The translations under genes and the position numbers were made by a program. 15,833 nt of DNA from Pseudomonadota bacterium (GTDB lineage Bacteria > Bdellovibrionota > Bacteriovoracia > Bacteriovoracales > Bacteriovoracaceae): assembly GCA_021299675.1 (NCBI GenBank), contig JAJTIF010000095.1:1-15833 (forward strand), in the 5' to 3' direction. Position 1 is the first letter of the stretch, and every line of letters starts with the position of its first letter. Positions 6,178 through 12,322 of the stretch are shown piece by piece. The notes under the pieces were generated by a model. The model was not told the DNA's origin, did not search any database, and saw nothing but the letters and a program-made list of their open reading frames with translations.

Positions 6178-6683
6178 TATTGTTGCTTGAAGCGGACTTC
6201 AAGTTCCTTCGTGATGTGAGCTTTGATTTTTGAATGGCTCCAGAGTTTGGGGTAATGAGCGCAGAGATTGCCGTTATCGAGTTCTTGTTGCAGCACCAGC
6301 ACTACATCTTCACGGGTGATCGCTTCCGAGACGTTTTTCTTAAGAGATTTTATAAACCGATTCATCTGTTTGGATTCTTCTTCCAGGAGTTCCACGGTTT
6401 TGGTGGAGGCTCCGGTAGACATGTTGCCCCACAGGTTCAAGGGGAGACCAGTGATCATGGTGGCGAGAGTCACCGGCAGTTGACCCGTGACCATTCCGGT
6501 GAGAGATCCATAGACATAGAGGTTAAAGCCGTACTCGACGGCCCTTTGGCGTTTTTCGATTTCCTTGGCAGATTTGAGACGATAGGCCTGCTCGCAGGGA
6601 GGCGTCTGGGAGACTTCTGCGTGAGCGGTGAGGGCCGTGAAGAGAAAGAGTCCGCAGAGAGTCACAAGCATTAGTTTTTTCAT
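6177..6683 (-). CDS. exported protein of unknown function
   Basis: A 168-residue protein with a clear signal peptide (MKKLMLVTLCGLFLFTALTAHA). Then come Cys30, a charged helix (38-50), a long hydrophobic and Gly-rich stretch (51-90) that could hold one or two membrane helices, an acidic/lysine helix (95-120) and Cys141. No known family is evident. AAGGGA upstream of the ATG is the ribosome binding site. It is the first gene of a two-gene unit with the following exported protein. The 80 bases upstream contain no convincing promoter, but read-through from the Hpt gene on the same strand is possible, since no strong terminator separates them. Confidence 0.7.
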   Translation of the reverse strand: MKKLMLVTLCGLFLFTALTAHAEVSQTPPCEQAYRLKSAKEIEKRQRAVEYGFNLYVYGSLTGMVTGQLPVTLATMITGLPLNLWGNMSTGASTKTVELLEEESKQMNRFIKSLKKNVSEAITREDVVLVLQQELDNGNLCAHYPKLWSHSKIKAHITKELEVRFKQQ

Positions 6684-6763
6684 AAAAAGTCCCTTTCTTA
6701 GAAGGGTAAGGGAGAAAGGCCTCTGGCTGTGGAGATCCGGTAAATATTACAGGCCTGAGCCCC

Positions 6764-7759
6764 TTAGAGGATGTCCGTAAAGCTCTTCTTCGCTTTCTGG
6801 AGGCTTCGAACCTTCTCCTTCAGCTCGCTGAGCTTTGCCTCAGGGATAAGGGTCTGACCTGGATGGTTGATGACACCCAGCTGATACATCGCCAGAGAGA
6901 TGGTTTCAGTGAGAAGCTTCTGGGAGCGATAGGTGCGGGCCTGGGCTCGGCTGATCTGGGCGACCACCTCCGCGCTGGCTTCTGCACTCAGCACTGCTGT
7001 TATGCCTAGGCGTTGGTAGTCGTTGAGTTTTTGTGAGGAGAAATTTTTATCGACGATCACGATCGGAATGGGGAGCTTGAGCTGCGCGAGGTCGCGCACG
7101 AGATTGAACTTCGTGTGGTCGTAGCATCCCGCCTCGAGAATAATGACGTCCGGCTGGTCTCCCCGTAGGTTCATCATCGCTCTCGTGAGAGATTTAAAAC
7201 TTTTGGTAAGGAAGTGTTGTGAACGAAGCTCTTTGACGAGTTTGAGTACTTGCGCATGATCCGGGTCGATAATGTAGGCCAGCAAATCAGCTTCGTAAGC
7301 GGCAGGATGGCTCAGGTCGTGGTAGGTTCCTCTGTAGAGTGAGGGTTCACTTTGTACTTTGGGAGTAGAAGGTGTTGTGACTGAAAACTCTTCACTTCTC
7401 TGAGACTGAGCCGTAGATCCAGACCAGTGATCAAAGGCAAAGATAGTATCGCCTTGGTGCAGAGTTTTGTTCGCGTGATCGAGGAAGGCCAGAACGTGAT
7501 CCAGCCCACCATCCGGCAAGGTACCGATCTTTGTCCAATCAGCGATGGTGTCTTCAATTTGGTGAAACCCATGGGAGAGATTGGGGAATTCAAACATGGA
7601 GCAGCCACCTTTGGCAGAATGCAAGTGGCGCATGATTAGTTTGAGCTCAGGGGATTGCCCATCGAGTTCGCTCTTCTCAAGATTGAGTAGAGTAGAGATA
7701 CAGCTATCGATCATCTCTTCAATTTCAGCGACGAACTCGTCGTGGAGAGCCGTTTTCAT
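6764..7759 (-). CDS. Hpt domain protein with degenerate receiver domain
   Basis: A 331-residue cytoplasmic signalling protein. Residues 5-105 form an Hpt domain with the phospho-acceptor motif H47-S-A-K50-G51 inside a helical bundle. Residues 157-275 look like a response-regulator receiver: LLAYIIDPD supplies the acidic pocket (Asp165, Asp167) and PDVIILEAG the phospho-acceptor strand. There the usual Asp is Glu209, and the conserved Lys near GITAVLSAE is Ser258. The receiver therefore cannot be phosphorylated normally and may be locked in an active-like or purely structural state. A helical tail follows (280-331). The gene begins one base after the BLUF gene, with AGGAA inside the BLUF coding end. 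It is the probable output partner of the photosensor; the partner kinase is not in the window. Confidence 0.75.
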   Translation of the reverse strand: MKTALHDEFVAEIEEMIDSCISTLLNLEKSELDGQSPELKLIMRHLHSAKGGCSMFEFPNLSHGFHQIEDTIADWTKIGTLPDGGLDHVLAFLDHANKTLHQGDTIFAFDHWSGSTAQSQRSEEFSVTTPSTPKVQSEPSLYRGTYHDLSHPAAYEADLLAYIIDPDHAQVLKLVKELRSQHFLTKSFKSLTRAMMNLRGDQPDVIILEAGCYDHTKFNLVRDLAQLKLPIPIVIVDKNFSSQKLNDYQRLGITAVLSAEASAEVVAQISRAQARTYRSQKLLTETISLAMYQLGVINHPGQTLIPEAKLSELKEKVRSLQKAKKSFTDIL

Positions 7760-7760
7760 G

Positions 7761-8210
7761 CTAGTCTTCCTGGTGGTCAGTGATTACCGTGCCGTCGATC
7801 TGCTCACGGAAATGACTAAGCATTTTAATGATGTGTTGATTGGTGACTTTTGGTGCACGCGTCAGTTGGTGGTTCCACTTGAGCATTTCATTAATAATTT
7901 TAATATTGAAGTCGTCATTAACTTCCTTGTAGGCCATGTCCCAGTCCGTAAAGATGCGAGTCCCTCCCTCGATGACGGCGATGTCCGTCACATTGGAGTG
8001 GCGCGGGTCCTGTTTAATCTTTTCGTAGAGTGCTTTTACCTTTTCTTTATCCCCCTCAAGTAGCTGGATAAAGATCTCGGAGCGGAAGAGAAGGATGCCA
8101 CTGATGGCTTGGCTTGAATTAAAAACCCGAGCCTTGTTTAATATTTTTTTTATTTCATCTTTGCCGAAAAATTTTGGATTCACAGTGCTTGCGTAGATGA
8201 TTTGATACAT
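7761..8210 (-). CDS. BLUF-domain blue-light sensor
   Basis: A 149-residue short BLUF protein that binds FAD and senses blue light. Landmark residues are all present: Tyr6 (IIYAS), Asn31 in ARVFNSSQAISGIL, Gln49 (FIQLLEG), Trp90 and Met92 (FTDWDMAY). RHSNV closes the ferredoxin-like fold. Residues 97-149 form two or three helices, the usual C-terminal cap of short BLUF proteins, which lack an effector domain and act by protein contact. The Hpt/pseudoreceiver gene follows one base later, which suggests it is that partner. The ribosome binding site AGGAG is ten bases upstream and is buried in a possible hairpin. FAD binding follows from family knowledge. Confidence 0.92.
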   Translation of the reverse strand: MYQIIYASTVNPKFFGKDEIKKILNKARVFNSSQAISGILLFRSEIFIQLLEGDKEKVKALYEKIKQDPRHSNVTDIAVIEGGTRIFTDWDMAYKEVNDDFNIKIINEMLKWNHQLTRAPKVTNQHIIKMLSHFREQIDGTVITDHQED

Positions 8211-8218
8211 AGATGAGT

Positions 8219-8261
8219 TTCTCCTATGGAGAACATTCGACAGGTTCTCAAAGAGATTGTA
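8219..8261 (-). promoter_or_regulatory. BLUF promoter -10 and leader with alternative hairpins
   Basis: On the minus strand TACAAT (8256-8261) is a good -10 box without a clear -35, placing the transcript start near 8249. The leader then contains GAGAAC (8244-8249), GTTCTCC (8228-8234) and GGAGAA (8219-8224). The middle segment can pair with the first (six pairs, nine-base loop) or with the third (six pairs, three-base loop). The second pairing hides the AGGAG ribosome binding site. The two folds exclude each other. Confidence 0.45.
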
Positions 8262-8337
8262 GTTAAGTTTTCTGCAAGAAGGGTGGTGTTCAAGCGACGT
8301 TGAAGATTACCGGTGATTGTTAAGAGATCTTAAAAAA

Positions 8338-8633
8338 GCCGAGAAAAGGGATAAGCCGGATTCTGTTTTCGATCATCATTCCTCTAGGCCCAAAGTTACC
8401 CGTGGGCTCCAGCACTCTACCCGTGAACATCGGCCAAGCAGGCCTCAGGCGTTCACCTATGTGAGCTTGCACCTCGTAGAGTTTACCTGGTTTCACTACA
8501 GCATTACCTGTACATACTTTCTGTTGCACTTGTCCTCACCTCGCGATGGACGGGCATTACCCGCTACGATGCTTTGTGGTGTCCGGACTTTCCTCCCGGG
8601 GTTGCCCCCCAGCGATGATCCCCTTTTCTCGGC
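8338..8633 (-). ncRNA. rnpB: RNase P RNA, bacterial type A
   Basis: The RNA component that cleaves tRNA precursors. Conserved blocks on the minus strand are GAGGAAAGTCCGGAC near the 5' end, GTGAAACCAGGTAAACTC in the middle and ACAGAATCCGGCTTATCCC at the 3' end. The ends form helix P1: GCCGAGAAAAGGG (8621-8633) pairs with CCCTTTTCTCGGC (8338-8350), 13 perfect pairs. At about 296 bases it is shorter than the roughly 377 of E. coli, so one or more peripheral helices are probably reduced. Six T's (8332-8337) follow P1 directly. Apparent open frames on both strands across this region are not genes. Ends are set by P1 and by the promoter upstream. Confidence 0.96.
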
Positions 8634-8639
8634 AAGGCG

Positions 8640-8668
8640 TTTATAGCGTCAAATTTTAAGAGGGACAA
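8640..8668 (-). promoter_or_regulatory. rnpB: rnpB promoter
   Basis: TTGTCC (8663-8668) and TATAAA (8640-8645) on the minus strand are 17 bases apart. The seventh base after the -10 box is the first G of helix P1 at 8633, so promoter and RNA end agree. It sits just past the stop of the zinc-ribbon gene. Confidence 0.75.
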
Positions 8669-8684
8669 GATCTTAGTTCTCGGT

Positions 8685-9335
8685 TTAGGTCCTGCTTCCG
8701 CTGACGACTTGATAAGGTAGGAAGATTCTTGAGCAGCCCGCGCAGGCCTTGAGTTTGAGTTGCTGGTCGATCTCCGACTGCACCTCGAGGGAGAGTTTAT
8801 AGCGGCAGAGGGCACATTTCCCCTCCAGGATCTTAGTGAAGTTCCCGAGGCTTAGATTCTTGGCCTGAACCCGCTCTAGCATCCCCTGCCAGTCACTTGG
8901 AAAACTCGCAAAAAGCAGTTCGCGACGGGTAGCGAGGTGGTGAAGCTTGCGGTCCAGGTCTTGGATGGATTCGTTGGATTCTTGAGTGATCTCAGCCACT
9001 GTTTTCTCAAAACCGACTAAGAATGTTTTCTTTTCTTCGAGGAGTTCTTCGATTTTCTGCTGCTCTATCAGGACCCCTAGGGCTTTTTCTTCAACCTCTT
9101 GTTTTGAGGCTTCAGCCAGCCTCTGAGACAAGACACGATCAAATTCCGCGAGCTCACGATCTAGATCCCTGAGGCGCTCCTTGAGTGTTTGCGCTTGCTC
9201 TTGTGCAGTGTGAAGTTCAGATTGGCGATTCTTTAGTCGATCAATTAGATCACTCTTTTGCTTCTTTAATGAATCATTCTCTCGACAAAGAGAGTCGTAT
9301 TCTTTGAGTTGAAAAAAAACAGCTACATTATCCAT
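8685..9335 (-). CDS. coiled-coil zinc-ribbon protein (DUF164 / zf-RING_7 family)
   Basis: A 216-residue cytoplasmic protein. Residues 5-140 are an almost unbroken coiled coil rich in Glu, Lys, Gln and Leu. The C-terminus carries a C4 zinc ribbon: CALC at about 175-178 and CAGC at about 198-201, followed by SRIFLPYQ. This order is typical of the DUF164/zf-RING_7 family, whose members are thought to bind nucleic acid or act as scaffolds. The ribosome binding site is AGGAA before the ATG. The gene diverges from aroB across only 36 bases. The rnpB promoter follows its stop. In other bacteria members of this family are also found next to rnpB (from memory, not checked here). Confidence 0.85.
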   Translation of the reverse strand: MDNVAVFFQLKEYDSLCRENDSLKKQKSDLIDRLKNRQSELHTAQEQAQTLKERLRDLDRELAEFDRVLSQRLAEASKQEVEEKALGVLIEQQKIEELLEEKKTFLVGFEKTVAEITQESNESIQDLDRKLHHLATRRELLFASFPSDWQGMLERVQAKNLSLGNFTKILEGKCALCRYKLSLEVQSEIDQQLKLKACAGCSRIFLPYQVVSGSRT

Positions 9336-9371
9336 AGAATTCCTTAATATCTTCCGATACAGACTATAACT

Positions 9372-10370
9372 ATGAATTCAAAATTAACAGCACTCAAGCA
9401 ACTAGAACTCATGAACGCACTCGAGAAAGCTCGGGAGCCGCGGCTGTTTTCTGTCATCGACCTCAAAGTAAAAAACATGCTGCCTCAGTGGCTGCAGTTT
9501 TCCCCTGATGTGTTCTGGCTCAATCATCCCGAGGAACAAAAGAACCTTGAGGTTTTCGAACAGATCACTTCATTTTTTCTCAAGCAAGGCATCCAGCGCG
9601 GACATATGATCGCAGGCATTGGTGGGGGAGCCACCACCGATATGGCCGGCTTCGTCGCGGCCTGTATTCATCGCGGTGTGAAGTGGATAAGTGTCCCTAC
9701 GACCCTGATGGGGATGGTGGACGCAGGCTTCGGCGGAAAGACCGGAGTCAACACGAACCATGGCAAGAATCTGATCGGTGCCTTTCACATGCCGGAAGAC
9801 GTTTGGATCTGCACAGATTTCCTTAAAACAATGAGTCGCATGGAGATCCTCTCTGGTCGCGGTGAGGTTCTCAAGTACGCGCTCCTCTCGTCTGACATTC
9901 ATGAATTGGTGATGAATACGAAGACCCCCATGGAAGAGATCATCATGGCCTGTGCCAGTTTCAAGATGAAGCTCACTGCGGAAGATTTTAGAGAAAGTGG
10001 ATCGCGGGCGTATCTCAACCTTGGCCACACTCTCGGGCATGCCTTCGAACACACACTCAAGATCCCACACGGAATCGCTGTGACGATGGGAATCAAGTAT
10101 CTTTTGAAGGCCATGAAGCTAGACGCTGCGGTTGAAAGCTTTGAAGAAATTTTTAAGTCCCTCCAGCTCGATTCAGAGAAAGTAGACCTCTCAAACTATG
10201 AACGCTTTGATAAAAATGCCTTCTGGTCGGCGCTCAATCACGATAAGAAAAAAACCGGCGATGGCTTAAAGCTCGTCCTGGTCGATAGCGTCGGGAATCC
10301 CCGCTTCGAGGTTCTGCCGGTGGCAAAGCTTCGAACACTCGTTGAGGCCCTCAGTGACTTTAAAACTTAA
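9372..10370 (+). CDS. aroB: 3-dehydroquinate synthase
   Basis: The second enzyme of the shikimate pathway, converting DAHP to 3-dehydroquinate with NAD and a divalent metal. The 332-residue protein shows the NAD-binding GGGATTDMAGF (85-95), PTTLMGMVDAGFGGKTGVN (109-127), GRGEVLKY with metal ligand Glu165, NLGHTLGHAFEH with ligand His219, and PHGIAV with ligand His233. Length is slightly below the usual 340-360. No clear ribosome binding site precedes the ATG, and the short divergent spacer to the zinc-ribbon gene leaves little room for a promoter, so start position is less certain than identity. aroA overlaps its end, giving an aroB-aroA unit. Confidence 0.95.
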   Translation: MNSKLTALKQLELMNALEKAREPRLFSVIDLKVKNMLPQWLQFSPDVFWLNHPEEQKNLEVFEQITSFFLKQGIQRGHMIAGIGGGATTDMAGFVAACIHRGVKWISVPTTLMGMVDAGFGGKTGVNTNHGKNLIGAFHMPEDVWICTDFLKTMSRMEILSGRGEVLKYALLSSDIHELVMNTKTPMEEIIMACASFKMKLTAEDFRESGSRAYLNLGHTLGHAFEHTLKIPHGIAVTMGIKYLLKAMKLDAAVESFEEIFKSLQLDSEKVDLSNYERFDKNAFWSALNHDKKKTGDGLKLVLVDSVGNPRFEVLPVAKLRTLVEALSDFKT

Positions 10371-11550
10371 GCCCCAGACCCTCGCAAAAGAACTCACCCT
10401 CCCCACATCAAAGTCTTATGCCAATCGCCTATTGATTGTGGCGGCCCGCTTAGGTGGCGCTCGAAAGGTTTTAAACCTTCCGGCGAGTGATGATGTAACA
10501 TTTCTTCTAAATTCTTTTCAGAGCATGGGCCTCAAGCTGGAGGTGAAGAATTCGGTTACAACGTTTCTTAACTCCTTCCCTGAATGCGAAGGGGGAGACC
10601 CTGATCCCGTGGTCTTACACGTCGGCGAAGGGGGAACCACCGCTCGATTTCTTCTTTCGCTCTTATCTCTGGGAAAAAAAAGATACCTGCTCCACATGGA
10701 AGGGCGGCTTTCTCAAAGGCCTTGGGAAGGACTCATTCAAGCTCTGCGTTCAGCGGGTGCCAAGATTGAGTGGGAGGATGCGCACCAGCTGAGCATTCAG
10801 GGACCGGTGCAGCCGCAAAAACTTCCTCGTCAAATTTCCTGTAAAGACACCACTCAGTTCATCACCTCGCTGCAGCTAAGTTTTTTTCCAGAGGGCCTGA
10901 CTTTCACTCCACTGGATATGGAATCCTCTGAGGCGTACTGGCAGATGACGCTTAATTGTGCCAAGGATTTTCAGGAACGATCTGTGCCTCAAGACTGGAG
11001 CAGCGCCTCTTATCCTTTGGTGCTCGCGGCGATCCAGGGAGATCACGTCCTCTTTCGAGATCTCCACCCTGATCGATTGCAAGCGGATTGTCTTATCTTT
11101 GATCTACTCAAAGAGCGAGGAGCGATTGAGGAGCGACAAGAAGGAGTTGTGGTGACTCGTCTCAAATCCCTGCAGCCTCTGCAGGTCGACGGCTCCAAGT
11201 GCCTCGACCTGATCCCCACACTCGTTGTACTGGCACTGAAGCTCGAGGGAACTTCAGTCATCACCCATGTGAAAGGTCTGATCGCTAAAGAGTCTAATCG
11301 CCTCGAAGAGATCCACCGCTTGGTGAAAAAACTGGGTGCGAATATTTCTATTGAAGAGGAGCATATCTTAAAGGTTCATGGACCCTATCACACGCAAGCC
11401 CTGGAGCTTGATCCCGTGGCTGATCACCGGATGGTGATGATGGCGGCACTTCTTCTTTTGACCAACGAAGGCGGGAGTGTAACGAATGAGCAAGCAGTGT
11501 CTAAATCGTTTCCTAACTTCTTTGACATAGTGGCCCCTACTCGAAAGTAA
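10354..11550 (+). CDS. aroA: 3-phosphoshikimate 1-carboxyvinyltransferase (EPSP synthase), divergent
   Basis: Joins phosphoenolpyruvate to shikimate-3-phosphate. I choose the GTG at 10354, with GAGG six bases upstream, giving 398 residues; a TTG at 10342 would add four. The gene overlaps aroB by 17 bases. Motifs in order (numbered from the GTG): PTSKSYANR (17-25, usually PGSKSxSNR), GEGGTTARF (91-99, usually GNAGTxxR), GRLSQRPW, SSASYPL, LDLIPTL with catalytic Asp285, AKESNR with Glu313, and DHRMVMMA near 357. The Asn of the PEP-binding loop GNAG is replaced by Glu, and other motif residues are altered, so this is a divergent but apparently complete enzyme. Glyphosate response cannot be predicted from this. 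Confidence 0.92.
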   Translation: MTLKLKPQTLAKELTLPTSKSYANRLLIVAARLGGARKVLNLPASDDVTFLLNSFQSMGLKLEVKNSVTTFLNSFPECEGGDPDPVVLHVGEGGTTARFLLSLLSLGKKRYLLHMEGRLSQRPWEGLIQALRSAGAKIEWEDAHQLSIQGPVQPQKLPRQISCKDTTQFITSLQLSFFPEGLTFTPLDMESSEAYWQMTLNCAKDFQERSVPQDWSSASYPLVLAAIQGDHVLFRDLHPDRLQADCLIFDLLKERGAIEERQEGVVVTRLKSLQPLQVDGSKCLDLIPTLVVLALKLEGTSVITHVKGLIAKESNRLEEIHRLVKKLGANISIEEEHILKVHGPYHTQALELDPVADHRMVMMAALLLLTNEGGSVTNEQAVSKSFPNFFDIVAPTRK

Positions 11551-11557
11551 GGGCCAC
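11530..11557. terminator. hairpin shared by convergent aroA and transpeptidase genes
   Basis: GTGGCCC (11530-11536) pairs with GGGCCAC (11551-11557); inside, TACT/AGTA close a CGAA tetraloop. The hairpin spans the aroA stop codon and lies eight bases from the transpeptidase stop. The T-run is poor on both strands, so it may act as a bidirectional transcript end or a 3' stabiliser. Confidence 0.5.
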
Positions 11558-11565
11558 CACATTTG

Positions 11566-12309
11566 TTACTCGTGAACGTGGATAACTGTTTCCCATGAAT
11601 TGATCGTGCCCGTAGCCTTGAGGCCTGTCGCTTTTGAAATCGCAGGTACCATGAGGCTGTTGCCACGGATGATGTTTCTGCCAGCCGCTTCGCGAGCGAT
11701 CACATAGTTCCCTTGAGCAGAGCCCTTACCTGATTCCATCACGAGCTCTCTGATCTTCTTTGAATCAGCCAGCGTCGTTCTTACGCACCCACCAGAAGCC
11801 CGGGTCCCGAGCTTGGCGTAGTTTGTGGTTCCTGTGGCATGGATCGCAATCCCACCGATGAAGAACACAGCATTTGGCATCGGAGCGTTCCAGGTATAGG
11901 ACAAGTAGTCCGTGTACATTTTTGTTGGACGGTAGAAGCCAACCGGTGTCGTTGACACGTAGGTTCTGCCAGACGTTGAAACCACGCGCTCTTCCTTACC
12001 GGTCGAGACCTTGATCTTCATGACTTCCACGCCGTTTTCAAAAAGTTTCAGAGTCTGCGCTTCTGCTCCGGCTTTCGCTTTATTGATCACGATCACCACG
12101 CGGTTATCAGAGATCACTTGGTTGAGGCTAGATCCTGCGGCTTTATCGGCGCCGTTGACATTGGCATTCACCAGTGGCTGAAGATCATCTTCAGCTGTCA
12201 TCCCGAGAGCCTCTGCCATGTCGTCGGTAAAGGGCTGACGGATTTCGAAGTCCGCGAAGGCAAGGCCGCTGATGCTCATAGCAAAAATAACTGATAATAA
12301 CTTTTTCAT
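11566..12309 (-). CDS. exported L,D-transpeptidase (YkuD domain)
   Basis: A 247-residue periplasmic protein with signal peptide MKKLLSVIFAMSISGLAFA. The YkuD domain spans about 68-180: strand NRVVIVINKA, TPVGFYRP, then IAIHATGT (His157) and ASGGCVRTT with the catalytic Cys175. The usual motif is S/T-H-G-C-V/I-R; here the His is Gly173. YkuD enzymes form 3-3 peptide cross-links in peptidoglycan, attach proteins to it, or exchange D-amino acids. A 65-residue tail follows the domain. The ribosome binding site is GGGAG. It begins 13 bases after the metallopeptidase gene, so the two are probably co-transcribed and both act on the envelope or, in a predator, on prey walls (inference). Confidence 0.88.
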   Translation of the reverse strand: MKKLLSVIFAMSISGLAFADFEIRQPFTDDMAEALGMTAEDDLQPLVNANVNGADKAAGSSLNQVISDNRVVIVINKAKAGAEAQTLKLFENGVEVMKIKVSTGKEERVVSTSGRTYVSTTPVGFYRPTKMYTDYLSYTWNAPMPNAVFFIGGIAIHATGTTNYAKLGTRASGGCVRTTLADSKKIRELVMESGKGSAQGNYVIAREAAGRNIIRGNSLMVPAISKATGLKATGTINSWETVIHVHE

Positions 12310-12322
12310 TTAATACTCCCTT

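Noticed and set aside
6234..6674. 146-codon plus-strand frame opposite the exported protein at 6177-6683
   Set aside because: The minus-strand frame has a signal peptide, a binding site and coupling to its neighbour; the plus-strand frame has none of these.
6717..6756. Two AGGCCT copies flanking the gap between the Hpt gene and the exported pair, as a terminator or element ends
   Set aside because: Six-base self-complementary words 28 bases apart are expected by chance, and no T-run, promoter or mobile gene accompanies them.
7581..8063. 160-codon plus-strand frame opposite the BLUF and Hpt genes
   Set aside because: It overlaps two recognisable domains on the other strand and has no ribosome binding site.
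8317..8646. Open frames of about 70-110 codons on both strands across rnpB
   Set aside because: The region is RNase P RNA with all conserved blocks; the frames have no ribosome binding site or protein-like composition.
9570..10070. 166-codon frame antisense to aroB
   Set aside because: It mirrors the codon structure of a well-conserved aroB and has no start signal.
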